Source: Mediterranea sp. (in: CFB group bacteria) (lineage in GTDB: Bacteria; Bacteroidota; Bacteroidia; Bacteroidales; Bacteroidaceae). From it: a stretch of DNA of 35,308 nucleotides. Made by a program: the position numbers and the translations under genes. Below the pieces are notes generated by a model. The model ran no database searches. It saw nothing but the letters and a program-made list of their open reading frames with translations, and had not been told where the DNA came from. The stretch covers positions 1 to 35,308 of the forward strand of contig JAISIX010000097.1 in NCBI GenBank assembly GCA_031261805.1, given 5' to 3'. This document shows positions 1-6,717 of this stretch, piece after piece; the stretch's first letter is position 1, and each line of letters starts with the position of its first letter.

Positions 1-1
1 C

Positions 2-112
2 ATCAACAACAAAATCAAGACAATGAAAAGGAAGGCCTATGGGTATAGGGATGAAAGATTCTTTGATCTCAAAGTACTCTCAATTCATGCAGGCACCTAC
101 GCATTTTTGTGA
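2..112 (+). CDS. ISL3-family transposase, C-terminal end (cut by window edge)
   Basis: The reading frame open from base 2 encodes about 36 residues before a TGA at 110-112. It contains KTMKRKAYGYRDERFFDLK, which resembles the conserved C-terminal end of ISL3-type DDE transposases (typically 'IK..KR.A.GYR....F..K'). Only the tail lies in the window, so intactness cannot be judged. The bases just after the stop (GATGACCCACATTT) look like the kind of terminal sequence that follows the transposase in such elements, but the partner repeat is outside the window. It lies next to the end of the peptide exporter operon and may mark an insertion at the island edge. Confidence 0.65.
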   Translation: MNNKIKTMKRKAYGYRDERFFDLKVLSIHAGTYAFL

Positions 113-630
113 TGACCCACATTTCTGTCCAAATGCCGATAATGACAAAAGACATAAAAGTAGAAATAAAAATCGCAATTTCATATTAATTAATATATTT
201 CATCATGTAAATAGCGCGTATGCACGCGTATATTATAAATTTAACTCAACATAATCACTACTATTAAAACGCCGCAAAATTACCGAATAGACATATTGCT
301 GCCAAACAAAATAGCATGTTAAAAAACACACAGACACACGCAGCCTTTCTTTCTTTGAATAAAGTTGACTATCACCACCCCTGTATCAAGACACAACGGT
401 GACTGTCCCAGTCCGGATATAATCTTTGTCAAACGCTATAAAGCAATCCTATTGTTCCACCTCGGTGGAACTAAATTTCCACCCCGATGAAACTTTTGTT
501 CCACCGAGGTGGAACAACTTAGTCGCTTTAGTACAAAAACAACACATGTTAGACTGCGCCCATAATTGGGTGTATGGTAGCCGTCCGACACCGATACGGA
601 GACAAAATACAGTCAGCTAAGATGGTTGCA
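113..630. other. Intergenic stretch without a credible gene
   Basis: AT-rich sequence between the transposase end and the exporter operon. Two short open frames on the plus strand (39-254 and 426-620) have no recognisable motif and no promoter, and one runs through the palindrome cluster, so I do not call them. The only clear structure is the palindrome cluster at 454-515. Confidence 0.6.
454..515. repeat. Cluster of GTTCCACC-nn-GGTGGAAC palindromes
   Basis: Two 18-bp near-perfect palindromes, GTTCCACCTCGGTGGAAC at 454-471 and GTTCCACCGAGGTGGAAC at 498-515, are exact reverse complements of each other. A third degenerate copy (TTTCCACCCCGATGAAAC) lies between them at 476-493. Each can fold into an 8-bp stem, or the outer two can pair over 18 bp. 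The cluster lies about 115 bp past the end of the exporter operon. It could act as a terminator or be a dispersed intergenic repeat. Confidence 0.75.
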
Positions 631-2004
631 TCAAATTTGTCCGTGCAAGGTATCAAGCAACGGTATCCCTCGATAGAACGCCAGGATTTTCATCTTGAGT
701 AGATAGGTATATTTGGCCTGTGCCTGCCCAGAGCGGGCATTGGCCAGCTTCATTCGGCTCTCATTGTACTCGTACACGGAGCTTTTCCCTGCGGCATACT
801 TTTCCAACGCATAGCGATGGGCCTCCTTGTTGGCCGCCACCGACCGGGTGGTTGAGCGGTATTTCTCTCGGGCCGCCACAGCGTCGGTATAGGCTGTCTC
901 AATCTGTTTGTACAACTCCTTCTTGGCATTGTCCAACCCCAGGCTCGCATTCTCCTGGTCCCTCCGTGCCATCCGCACCTTACTGCGTGTAGCCAAGCCG
1001 TCGAAAAGAGGGACGCTGACAGTGAAGCCGACATACTTCTGGAGGTTACCGGCAAACTGCTTGGCAAAGCGTTGGTTCGTTATCTCCTTGCTATAGTAAT
1101 GGTAATAATCGGTGTTGGCACCTATTGTCAAGGACACCGTAGGGTAATAGCCCGAACGGGCCACTTTCACAGCCCTCCGACTACTCTCTATCTCGTAACC
1201 CGCTTGCTTGATTTGGGGGAGATGGAGCAAGGCGGCCCGGTAGATTTCGGCTGGTGTGTCGATGGCATCTACCAGGAGGGTGTCGCGGACGGGGACCACA
1301 TCAAAGGTCTCCACGCCCTCCAGTTCCAACAGTTGGGAAAGGTTGACGACTGACATCCGGAGACTGTTCCGAGCCTGTGTGGCGGCCAGCTCGTCATCGG
1401 CCAGTTGTGCCTGCACGTCCAACAGCTGTGACTCGGGAGCCTTGCCATGGTCCACCAAATGATGAGTGCGTTCTATCTGTTCGCGGGTCAGGTCGATTTG
1501 TTCCATTGCGATGCGATAGATTTCCTTATCCAGCAGTATCTGGAAGTAATCGGTACAGATGTCCAGCGAGAGGTTGTTCTCTATGACGGCCTTGTTCTCT
1601 TGCGCCGCCAATATGTCGAACTTTCCTTGTGCGATGGAACTGGAGAGCTTGAAGCCTGTAAACAAGGGCATCTGTGCCGACAGTTGGAAGTTGGCCGTCT
1701 GCGTCTTGCTGACATTATAATAGGTGTTGGCACTATTCAGGGCGCGACCAAAGTCGAACTTGTCGTCGCCACGGAGGCTGACGCTGGGCAGATAGCCGTT
1801 TTTAAAGCTACGCCTTTGCTCTTCCAGCTTACCGATTTGGTTAGCTTGCCGCTTGACCTGTATGTTGTGCGCCAAGGCGTAACGAATACAATGCTCCAGC
1901 GTCCAAGGCTCTTGCGCCCGCCCAACCGGCCAGCCGACAAGGGCCAGCGTGATAGCCAATACAATCCCGGCGCGGCGGCCATCAAACATCTTCTTCATGG
2001 GCAT
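631..2004 (-). CDS. TolC-family outer membrane factor of a peptide exporter
   Basis: Likely forms the outer-membrane/periplasmic channel of a tripartite exporter with the HlyD adaptor and C39 ABC transporter encoded just upstream. The protein starts with a basic stretch and a hydrophobic signal peptide ending near GRAQ. It then has two long alpha-helical repeats typical of TolC/OEP proteins, each with alternating coiled-coil and beta-barrel segments (for example 'WTLEHCIRYAL', 'VSVPLFDGLATRSKVRMA'). The start is chosen at 2004, giving 457 residues: TGA of the ABC gene and this ATG share one base (TGATG). An in-frame ATG at 2034 would overlap the ABC gene by 31 bases, and 1998 is also possible. 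It is the last gene of the operon. Confidence 0.9.
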   Translation of the reverse strand: MPMKKMFDGRRAGIVLAITLALVGWPVGRAQEPWTLEHCIRYALAHNIQVKRQANQIGKLEEQRRSFKNGYLPSVSLRGDDKFDFGRALNSANTYYNVSKTQTANFQLSAQMPLFTGFKLSSSIAQGKFDILAAQENKAVIENNLSLDICTDYFQILLDKEIYRIAMEQIDLTREQIERTHHLVDHGKAPESQLLDVQAQLADDELAATQARNSLRMSVVNLSQLLELEGVETFDVVPVRDTLLVDAIDTPAEIYRAALLHLPQIKQAGYEIESSRRAVKVARSGYYPTVSLTIGANTDYYHYYSKEITNQRFAKQFAGNLQKYVGFTVSVPLFDGLATRSKVRMARRDQENASLGLDNAKKELYKQIETAYTDAVAAREKYRSTTRSVAANKEAHRYALEKYAAGKSSVYEYNESRMKLANARSGQAQAKYTYLLKMKILAFYRGIPLLDTLHGQI

Positions 2005-4172
2005 CAATCTATCGAGTTCACTTGTTCGTTCCAAAGCTGGCTATACACCCCGTCACTGCGTAGTAGCGTATCGTGCGTGCCGGTCTCCACCACCTTGCCT
2101 TCCTCCAGCACCACGATGGCATCGGCATTTCTCACCGTACTCAGCCGATGGGCGATAATGACAATCGTCTTTCCGGCCAAAGCCAAGTCGCGCAAGGCCT
2201 GCCTTACATATCGTTCCGAAAGGGAGTCGAGTGAGGAGGTAGCCTCGTCGAATATTAATATCTCCGGTTGTTTGTACAAGGCACGGGCGATGGCGATTCG
2301 TTGGCACTCGCCTCCCGAGAGCGAGGTGCCGTGTTCGCCAATATAGGTCACGTACCCGTTGGGGAGCTTCTCGATAAACTCCTTCAGTCCTAGCCTCTCG
2401 CTAAGGTCTACCACCCGCTTCATGTCGGGACTAAGGTCGCCTATGGCGATGTTTTCGATAACGTTTCCAGCAAACAGCTCTATCTGTTGTGGCACCGTGC
2501 CTATCTGGGCACGAAGGCTGCTGTTGTCTATCTGCGCAATGTCGTATCCGCCAATGGCAATGCGCCCGGCCTGTAGCGGATAGATGTGTTGCAACAGGGA
2601 GACAAGCGTTGTTTTTCCCGAGCCACTTCCACCGACGATAGCCGTTGTCTTTCCCTTTTCGATGGTCAGGTTAAGGCCGTTGAACACGTCTTTGCGGGAG
2701 CCATAACGGAAGGAGACATTCTCGAACGTGATATCGCCAATCATCTCGGCCTCCAACTCCATCTTCTGGCTGTCGTCCTGTTCCCGTTCCAAGTCCATGA
2801 TTTGGAAGAGACGGTCGGCAGCAATCAGTGCGTCTTGGATGGTTTGGTTCGAAGAGATAAGCGAGCTGATAGGGGTGATTACATAGTTGATGAGCGAGTA
2901 AAACAAGATGAGGGCGCCCGGAGTTAGTTCACGGTCTATCACGTACACGCTACCGACCCATAGCACAGCCACAGTGACGGCGGCCGACACGAACTGGATG
3001 CCACCCTGTGCCATGATAGCTCCATAGATGCTCCGGTAAGTATTCTTCAGCAGGCTCACGAAGCGGATCTCAGTCTTTAGGTTGGCATACTCCTCAATAC
3101 CGAACCGCTTGATGGTGGAGATGGCATTGAGCGACTCGACCAACTGCGACTCCAAGTCCGCGCCACTCTCCATGATACGCCGCTGGTACTTACGATTGAG
3201 ACGATTGAACTGCCAAAAGATAAGCAGGAAGAGCGGTGCGGCCACCAGCGTAACCAACGCCAGCTTCCACGAATAGACGAACATCACGCCTACGGAGAAA
3301 AGAAGGATAAGGAAGTTGACCACCAAGTCCAACGAGACGTTGTTGATGAAGTTTCGAATCTTCACGGCGTCGTTCACCCTCGAGATGATTTCGCCCACCC
3401 GCATGGTGTCGAAGAACTGCTGGGGGAGCGTGAGCAGATGTTTGTAATAGCCCAAGATGAGCGTCGCGTCAATCTGCTGTCCGGTCTTCAGCGCCAAGAT
3501 ACTCTTCATGCTACCGATAAAGGTACGTAGCAGGATGATGACAATCATGATGATGCCCATCAGGTTGAGCAGGTTGATGTTCTTGTCCACCAGCACATAG
3601 TCGGTGATTTTGCCCACGTACACCGATGTGGCCAGCCCAAGGATACTGAAAATCAGCGCGCCGAAGAGGGCTTGCGCCATCACGCTCTTGTGGGGTGCCA
3701 GCAACTGGAAGAACTTGCGCAGCAGGCTCGTCTTTTGATTCCCTTTCTGGAAAGTCTCTTGGGGTTGCAGCAGCACCAATATGCCGCTCCACTCCTTCGC
3801 AAACTCATCGAGTGGCTTCTCATGCATCCGCCCGTCAGCCGGGTCCATAAGGGTCACGTTCTTGTCGTCTACCTTGTAGATGACCACAAAGTGCAACAAC
3901 CGTCCATCCACCACCACATGCGCAATGGCCGGCAGGGGCACCATCTTGAGCGATTCGGGCAAGGCCCTTACCCCCTTGCCAACCATTCCGAGCCTGTTAG
4001 AGGCTTCTATCAGCCCGATGATGTTGGTTCCTTTCTTGTCCGTATAGGCATACTGTCGGATGCGGGACACCGGAAACTTCAGTCCATAGTGCGCACAAAC
4101 GGATGCCAGGCAAGCCGCCCCGCAGTCGGTGATGTCGTGCTGTTTTATTTTTACGCTTCTCTTTATCCTCAT
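2004..4172 (-). CDS. C39 peptidase-containing ABC exporter (PCAT) for GG-leader peptides
   Basis: 722 residues. The N-terminal C39 cysteine protease carries Gln11, Cys17 (TDCGAACL), His94 (LLHFVVIY) and Asp110 (MDPADG), the full catalytic set. A six-helix exporter transmembrane domain follows (about residues 160-430). The C-terminal ATPase has Walker A GGSGSGKTT, signature LSGGECQRIAIARAL and Walker B ILIFDEATSSLD. Known members cut leaders after a double glycine and export the core peptide. Its start overlaps the HlyD stop by 4 bases (ATGA) and its end overlaps the TolC start, so the three genes are translationally coupled. Multiple GG peptides encoded at 5549-15011 are the obvious substrates (inference). 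Confidence 0.95.
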   Translation of the reverse strand: MRIKRSVKIKQHDITDCGAACLASVCAHYGLKFPVSRIRQYAYTDKKGTNIIGLIEASNRLGMVGKGVRALPESLKMVPLPAIAHVVVDGRLLHFVVIYKVDDKNVTLMDPADGRMHEKPLDEFAKEWSGILVLLQPQETFQKGNQKTSLLRKFFQLLAPHKSVMAQALFGALIFSILGLATSVYVGKITDYVLVDKNINLLNLMGIIMIVIILLRTFIGSMKSILALKTGQQIDATLILGYYKHLLTLPQQFFDTMRVGEIISRVNDAVKIRNFINNVSLDLVVNFLILLFSVGVMFVYSWKLALVTLVAAPLFLLIFWQFNRLNRKYQRRIMESGADLESQLVESLNAISTIKRFGIEEYANLKTEIRFVSLLKNTYRSIYGAIMAQGGIQFVSAAVTVAVLWVGSVYVIDRELTPGALILFYSLINYVITPISSLISSNQTIQDALIAADRLFQIMDLEREQDDSQKMELEAEMIGDITFENVSFRYGSRKDVFNGLNLTIEKGKTTAIVGGSGSGKTTLVSLLQHIYPLQAGRIAIGGYDIAQIDNSSLRAQIGTVPQQIELFAGNVIENIAIGDLSPDMKRVVDLSERLGLKEFIEKLPNGYVTYIGEHGTSLSGGECQRIAIARALYKQPEILIFDEATSSLDSLSERYVRQALRDLALAGKTIVIIAHRLSTVRNADAIVVLEEGKVVETGTHDTLLRSDGVYSQLWNEQVNSID

Positions 4173-5326
4173 AGGGTTTCGTTTTTACTGTATTGTTTGG
4201 GGTTCGCCCATTCGTCAAACTGCTGGTAGAGCAGCTGAAACAACGAACGGCGGTTGATCATGAAGTGCGCGCTGGCCGTCATGCCCTTTTTGAGCTTTCC
4301 GACGCGTCCGCTTTTTAGCTTCAGGTAGTTGTGCTCCATGGTACATTTTACTTTGTAGAAGGAGTTGCCTTGGCTGTCGGTCAGGAAGTCCGAAGAGACC
4401 TCCTTGACCACTCCCGGCAGGGTTCCCCATTCATTGTAGTTGAAGGAGGTGACCTGTACGTTGACAGGCATGCCGACTTCTATAAAACCGATATTCCTTG
4501 GCTCCACATAGACCTCAAGGCAAAGCGTGGAGTCGGGGCTGATGGTCGCCAACGACTGCCCTGCCTGTACGCTGCTTCCCTTATACAAGCCCGAGAACTG
4601 GTCGATTGTTCCGTTCACCGGACTACGGACGATATACAAATCCTTGTCCTTCCGTCCCTGTTCCAACGACGATTTCATCTCCGCATACGAGTTCCGGTAG
4701 CTGTTCAGGTCGCTTTGCCAAGCGCTGAGCTGACTGCGGACAAGTGATGCCAGTTCGGCCTGCTTGCTTTGGTAGTCGTAGTAGGCCTTGTCATACTCCT
4801 CCTCGGCTATCACTTTCTTGTCGAACAGCGCCTTGCTACGTCCGTACTCTTTCTCGGCCTGCGCAAGCGCCGTCTGCAGCTCGTGTTTCTTGCTGGAGAA
4901 TAGCGAGTACTCTTCCTGACGGGCAGGCGAGCGGAATACGGCCGGGCATTTATCATTTGCCAAGTAAGCCAAGTCGGCCAAGTGCGCTTGGTAGTCGTCC
5001 ACCCTACCCGATAGGTATTGTATCTTATAGTCCTCGTTGTTGGTACGGAAGCGCAGCAGCACGTCGCCCTTGTGCACCTGTTCGCCTTCGCGCACATAGA
5101 CCGAGTCCACCAGCTCCGTCACGGTTGCCTTGATGTCCGTCTTCTCCGTCACCGGACGCACCACGCCGCTACCTTGTATGGAGATATCCACATAGACGAA
5201 CGGGAGTGCCACAAGAGCAGCGGCCACAGCCAGCAACACCACCCAATAGATGAGTTGCGACCGGGTGCGATGCCGATAGTTGTAGGCATCAATACTGTTT
5301 TCTATCCAGTTGTTGGGGAGTAACAT
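4169..5326 (-). CDS. HlyD-family periplasmic adaptor of peptide exporter
   Basis: 385 residues. A short cytoplasmic N-terminus precedes one transmembrane helix at about 24-46 (LIYWVVLLAVAAALVALPF). A lipoyl-like half motif (VDSVYVREGEQVHKGDVLLRF), a coiled-coil hairpin at about 115-215, and the returning lipoyl half and beta-barrel domain (IVRSPVNGTIDQF, GMPVNVQVTSFNYNEWG) follow. This is the normal layout of the membrane fusion protein joining a C39 ABC transporter to TolC. It is the first gene of the exporter operon, separated from the upstream 44-residue GG peptide by a hairpin (5491-5527) and a CRP-type palindrome (5355-5370). It may therefore be transcribed separately from the peptide gene. 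Confidence 0.93.
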   Translation of the reverse strand: MLLPNNWIENSIDAYNYRHRTRSQLIYWVVLLAVAAALVALPFVYVDISIQGSGVVRPVTEKTDIKATVTELVDSVYVREGEQVHKGDVLLRFRTNNEDYKIQYLSGRVDDYQAHLADLAYLANDKCPAVFRSPARQEEYSLFSSKKHELQTALAQAEKEYGRSKALFDKKVIAEEEYDKAYYDYQSKQAELASLVRSQLSAWQSDLNSYRNSYAEMKSSLEQGRKDKDLYIVRSPVNGTIDQFSGLYKGSSVQAGQSLATISPDSTLCLEVYVEPRNIGFIEVGMPVNVQVTSFNYNEWGTLPGVVKEVSSDFLTDSQGNSFYKVKCTMEHNYLKLKSGRVGKLKKGMTASAHFMINRRSLFQLLYQQFDEWANPKQYSKNETL

Positions 5327-5354
5327 AGGGGGGCATTTTAAAAGTTAAGACTCT

Positions 5355-5370
5355 TGTGATTCTAATCACA
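5355..5370. promoter_or_regulatory. TGTGA-N6-TCACA palindrome upstream of exporter operon
   Basis: TGTGATTCTAATCACA is a perfect inverted repeat (7-bp arms, 2-bp centre). It matches the half-site layout recognised by Crp/Fnr-family proteins. It ends 28 bases before the HlyD start codon. Bacteroidetes do encode Crp/Fnr-family regulators, but binding here is inference. It could also form a small hairpin in the 5' UTR. Confidence 0.45.
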
Positions 5371-5490
5371 GTGAGACCTTATTCTACAAATCAGTTATTA
5401 TAAGTAATTGGAGATAGAGAAAGAATTACAGAGTTACTCAACAAAGAATACTATACCTTCAAGACCATCTGACTTCTTTTCTTTGGTTTA

Positions 5491-5527
5491 TGTGATGGAA
5501 AGAATAAATTCTACCCTTTCCATCACA
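5491..5527 (-). terminator. Hairpin after 44-residue GG peptide gene
   Basis: TGTGATGGAAAG (5491-5502) pairs perfectly over 12 bp with CTTTCCATCACA (5516-5527) around a 13-base loop. It lies 21 bases downstream of the peptide stop codon and before the exporter operon. There is no strong T-run after it, so it may be a partial terminator or an mRNA-stabilising 3' end rather than a full stop. Confidence 0.6.
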
Positions 5528-5548
5528 GTCACAACATTTCTTCTCGTG

Positions 5549-5683
5549 TTAGGATAGAAGCCAATCTATAAATTCTCCAACTTTCTTCATGAGTGCAGGT
5601 CCAAAATGGCTACCACCATCAATCGTTCTCATTTCTTCCAGCGTCAAGTCTGTGACACCATTCATTTTTTCGATTTTCATCAT
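5549..5683 (-). CDS. GG-leader secreted peptide precursor (44 aa)
   Basis: Short gene with starts at 5683 (ATG) or 5680 (ATG). The leader ends LTLEEMRTIDGG (Gly-Gly at residues 23-24), the consensus of double-glycine leaders cut by C39 exporters. The 20-residue core after GG begins SHFGPALMKK and ends DWLLS. It lacks cysteine and can form an amphipathic helix with a basic centre. It lies directly before the exporter operon and after a small HTH gene. The leader is shared, with small changes, by genes at 10208, 11267 and 14871. The product is probably a secreted peptide (bacteriocin-like or signal); which one is unknown. Confidence 0.85.
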   Translation of the reverse strand: MMKIEKMNGVTDLTLEEMRTIDGGSHFGPALMKKVGEFIDWLLS

Positions 5684-5743
5684 TCGCTATTCTAATTATT
5701 AATACTTAATTATCGATATTGCATAGCGACTTTGTCCACAAAC

Positions 5744-5986
5744 TTATGCTTCATCGCTATGGCTACTCCCAAAATACTCAAGATAATAGTGCCAAAGATC
5801 AATACCTAAGATACCCTCTATCCGTCTCATCTGCGGAATATCCAAGAACTCTTTCTTGAAAATCTTGTAGACATTGGTACGGTCGCAACCCAATTGTCGG
5901 GCAAACGAACTGATACTAATACCTTGACTACGCACTGCTTTTTCAACAACAGAACCTATCTGTATATGAAGAACGTCCTCTTTCAT
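5744..5986 (-). CDS. Small helix-turn-helix DNA-binding protein
   Basis: 80 residues. The segment ISISSFARQLGCDRTNVYKI looks like a helix-turn-helix of the XRE/CRO type, and it is followed by QMRRIEGILGIDLWHYY, typical of small phage-like repressors in Bacteroidales. There is no other domain. It is 21 bases downstream of the DUF3244-like gene and 60 bases upstream of the 44-residue GG peptide, all on the same strand. It is likely co-transcribed with them and may regulate peptide production (inference). Confidence 0.75.
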   Translation of the reverse strand: MKEDVLHIQIGSVVEKAVRSQGISISSFARQLGCDRTNVYKIFKKEFLDIPQMRRIEGILGIDLWHYYLEYFGSSHSDEA

Positions 5987-6007
5987 TGTATAATTACATT
6001 TTAATGA

Positions 6008-6400
6008 TTAATCTTTATCAATATAGCCAGTTAGCCTATTTCCATCAGCCAATTGGATTGTAATGGTGTACACACCTGCGGAATAACCTTGCAATAAGAT
6101 GCTAACTGTACTTGTACCGCTCCATGCATACACCGCATTCCCATCACTTGCACAAATCCGAAGGGTCGTTTCCTGTTTAGCCGGCAGACCTCTAACATAC
6201 AGAATATCATGCCTCATTGTAACCCAAGGTAATGGATTGCCTAAACCACGAGTCCCGCCGTACCCCTTATTGCTTTTAACAGCAACCCTTTCGCCTTCTT
6301 CATCACCAAACATTGGTGTACAGCTATACGTCATAAGCGTCGTAACCAACAGCACTATAGACATTGTGCATATAGCCCATTCTCTTTTAAACATTTTCAT
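6008..6400 (-). CDS. DUF3244-like small secreted protein
   Basis: 130 residues. An N-terminal hydrophobic export signal (about 8-26) ends LMTYSC, a possible but imperfect lipobox. The C-terminal half is a small beta-sandwich-like module: 'TLRICASDGNAVYAW', then 'GYSAGVYTITIQLADG', with the S/P-x-G-x-Y-x-h turn seen in DUF3244 and related Bacteroidetes surface modules. A similar module is encoded at 35160-35308 before the second peptide cluster. The start could be 6400 or 6394. It is the first gene of an apparent operon with the HTH protein and GG peptide. Function is unknown; possible roles are a surface accessory or an immunity factor. Confidence 0.6.
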   Translation of the reverse strand: MKMFKREWAICTMSIVLLVTTLMTYSCTPMFGDEEGERVAVKSNKGYGGTRGLGNPLPWVTMRHDILYVRGLPAKQETTLRICASDGNAVYAWSGTSTVSILLQGYSAGVYTITIQLADGNRLTGYIDKD

Positions 6401-6540
6401 TTTTATCTTTTAATCAAATTTCGAAGGTCTCAATTGACAAGAAACAAGGGACAAAGAACTACTTTCGTTATAGATTGTTTTAGACCCGTTCCTCTTATCA
6501 ACTGAAAGCCTTATGAACTACTATATCTCTCTTGCGACTG

Positions 6541-6548
6541 CAAAATTA
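6541..6548 (-). promoter_or_regulatory. -7 box of promoter for DUF3244-like/HTH/peptide operon
   Basis: On the minus strand this reads TAATTTTG, matching the Bacteroidetes -7 consensus TAnnTTTG. The position expected for the -33 TTTG box reads CCAG, so that box is absent, and a pair of GTGGACA repeats abuts this site instead. An activator-dependent promoter is the likely reading. The predicted 5' UTR is about 130 nt. Confidence 0.5.
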
Positions 6549-6570
6549 TGGCATTATCCCTAAAAAGCTG

Positions 6571-6672
6571 GTGGACAATAGGTGGACAAATACATTTCAT
6601 AACACTCTAATAGATAAATGAATAACATTATTTAACCCCACTAAAAGTGGACATTAGGGGGACAAGTGGATA
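6571..6672. repeat. Five GTGGACA-like direct repeats between divergent promoters
   Basis: Copies read on the plus strand are GTGGACA at 6571-6577, 6582-6588 and 6647-6653, GGGGACA at 6658-6664, and GTGGATA at 6666-6672. The first two and the next two are spaced exactly 11 bases start to start, about one helical turn. The left pair abuts the minus-strand promoter and the right group abuts the plus-strand promoter. Both promoters lack a -33 box. This is a candidate operator array for an activator, perhaps the TPR-HTH protein encoded next to it. Confidence 0.6.
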
Positions 6673-6692
6673 AAAGAGCCTTATTTTCATTG

Positions 6693-6700
6693 TATCTTTG
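6693..6700 (+). promoter_or_regulatory. -7 box of promoter for TPR-HTH regulator
   Basis: TATCTTTG matches TAnnTTTG and lies 17 bases before the ATG at 6718. The -33 position (ATAA) does not match TTTG. GTGGACA-like repeats end 20 bases upstream. Confidence 0.6.
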
Positions 6701-6717
6701 CCAGAAAATATTCGTTT

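Noticed and set aside
39-620. Two plus-strand open frames (71 and 64 codons)
   Set aside because: No motif, no promoter, overlap with the transposase tail frame or the palindrome cluster, and odd composition.
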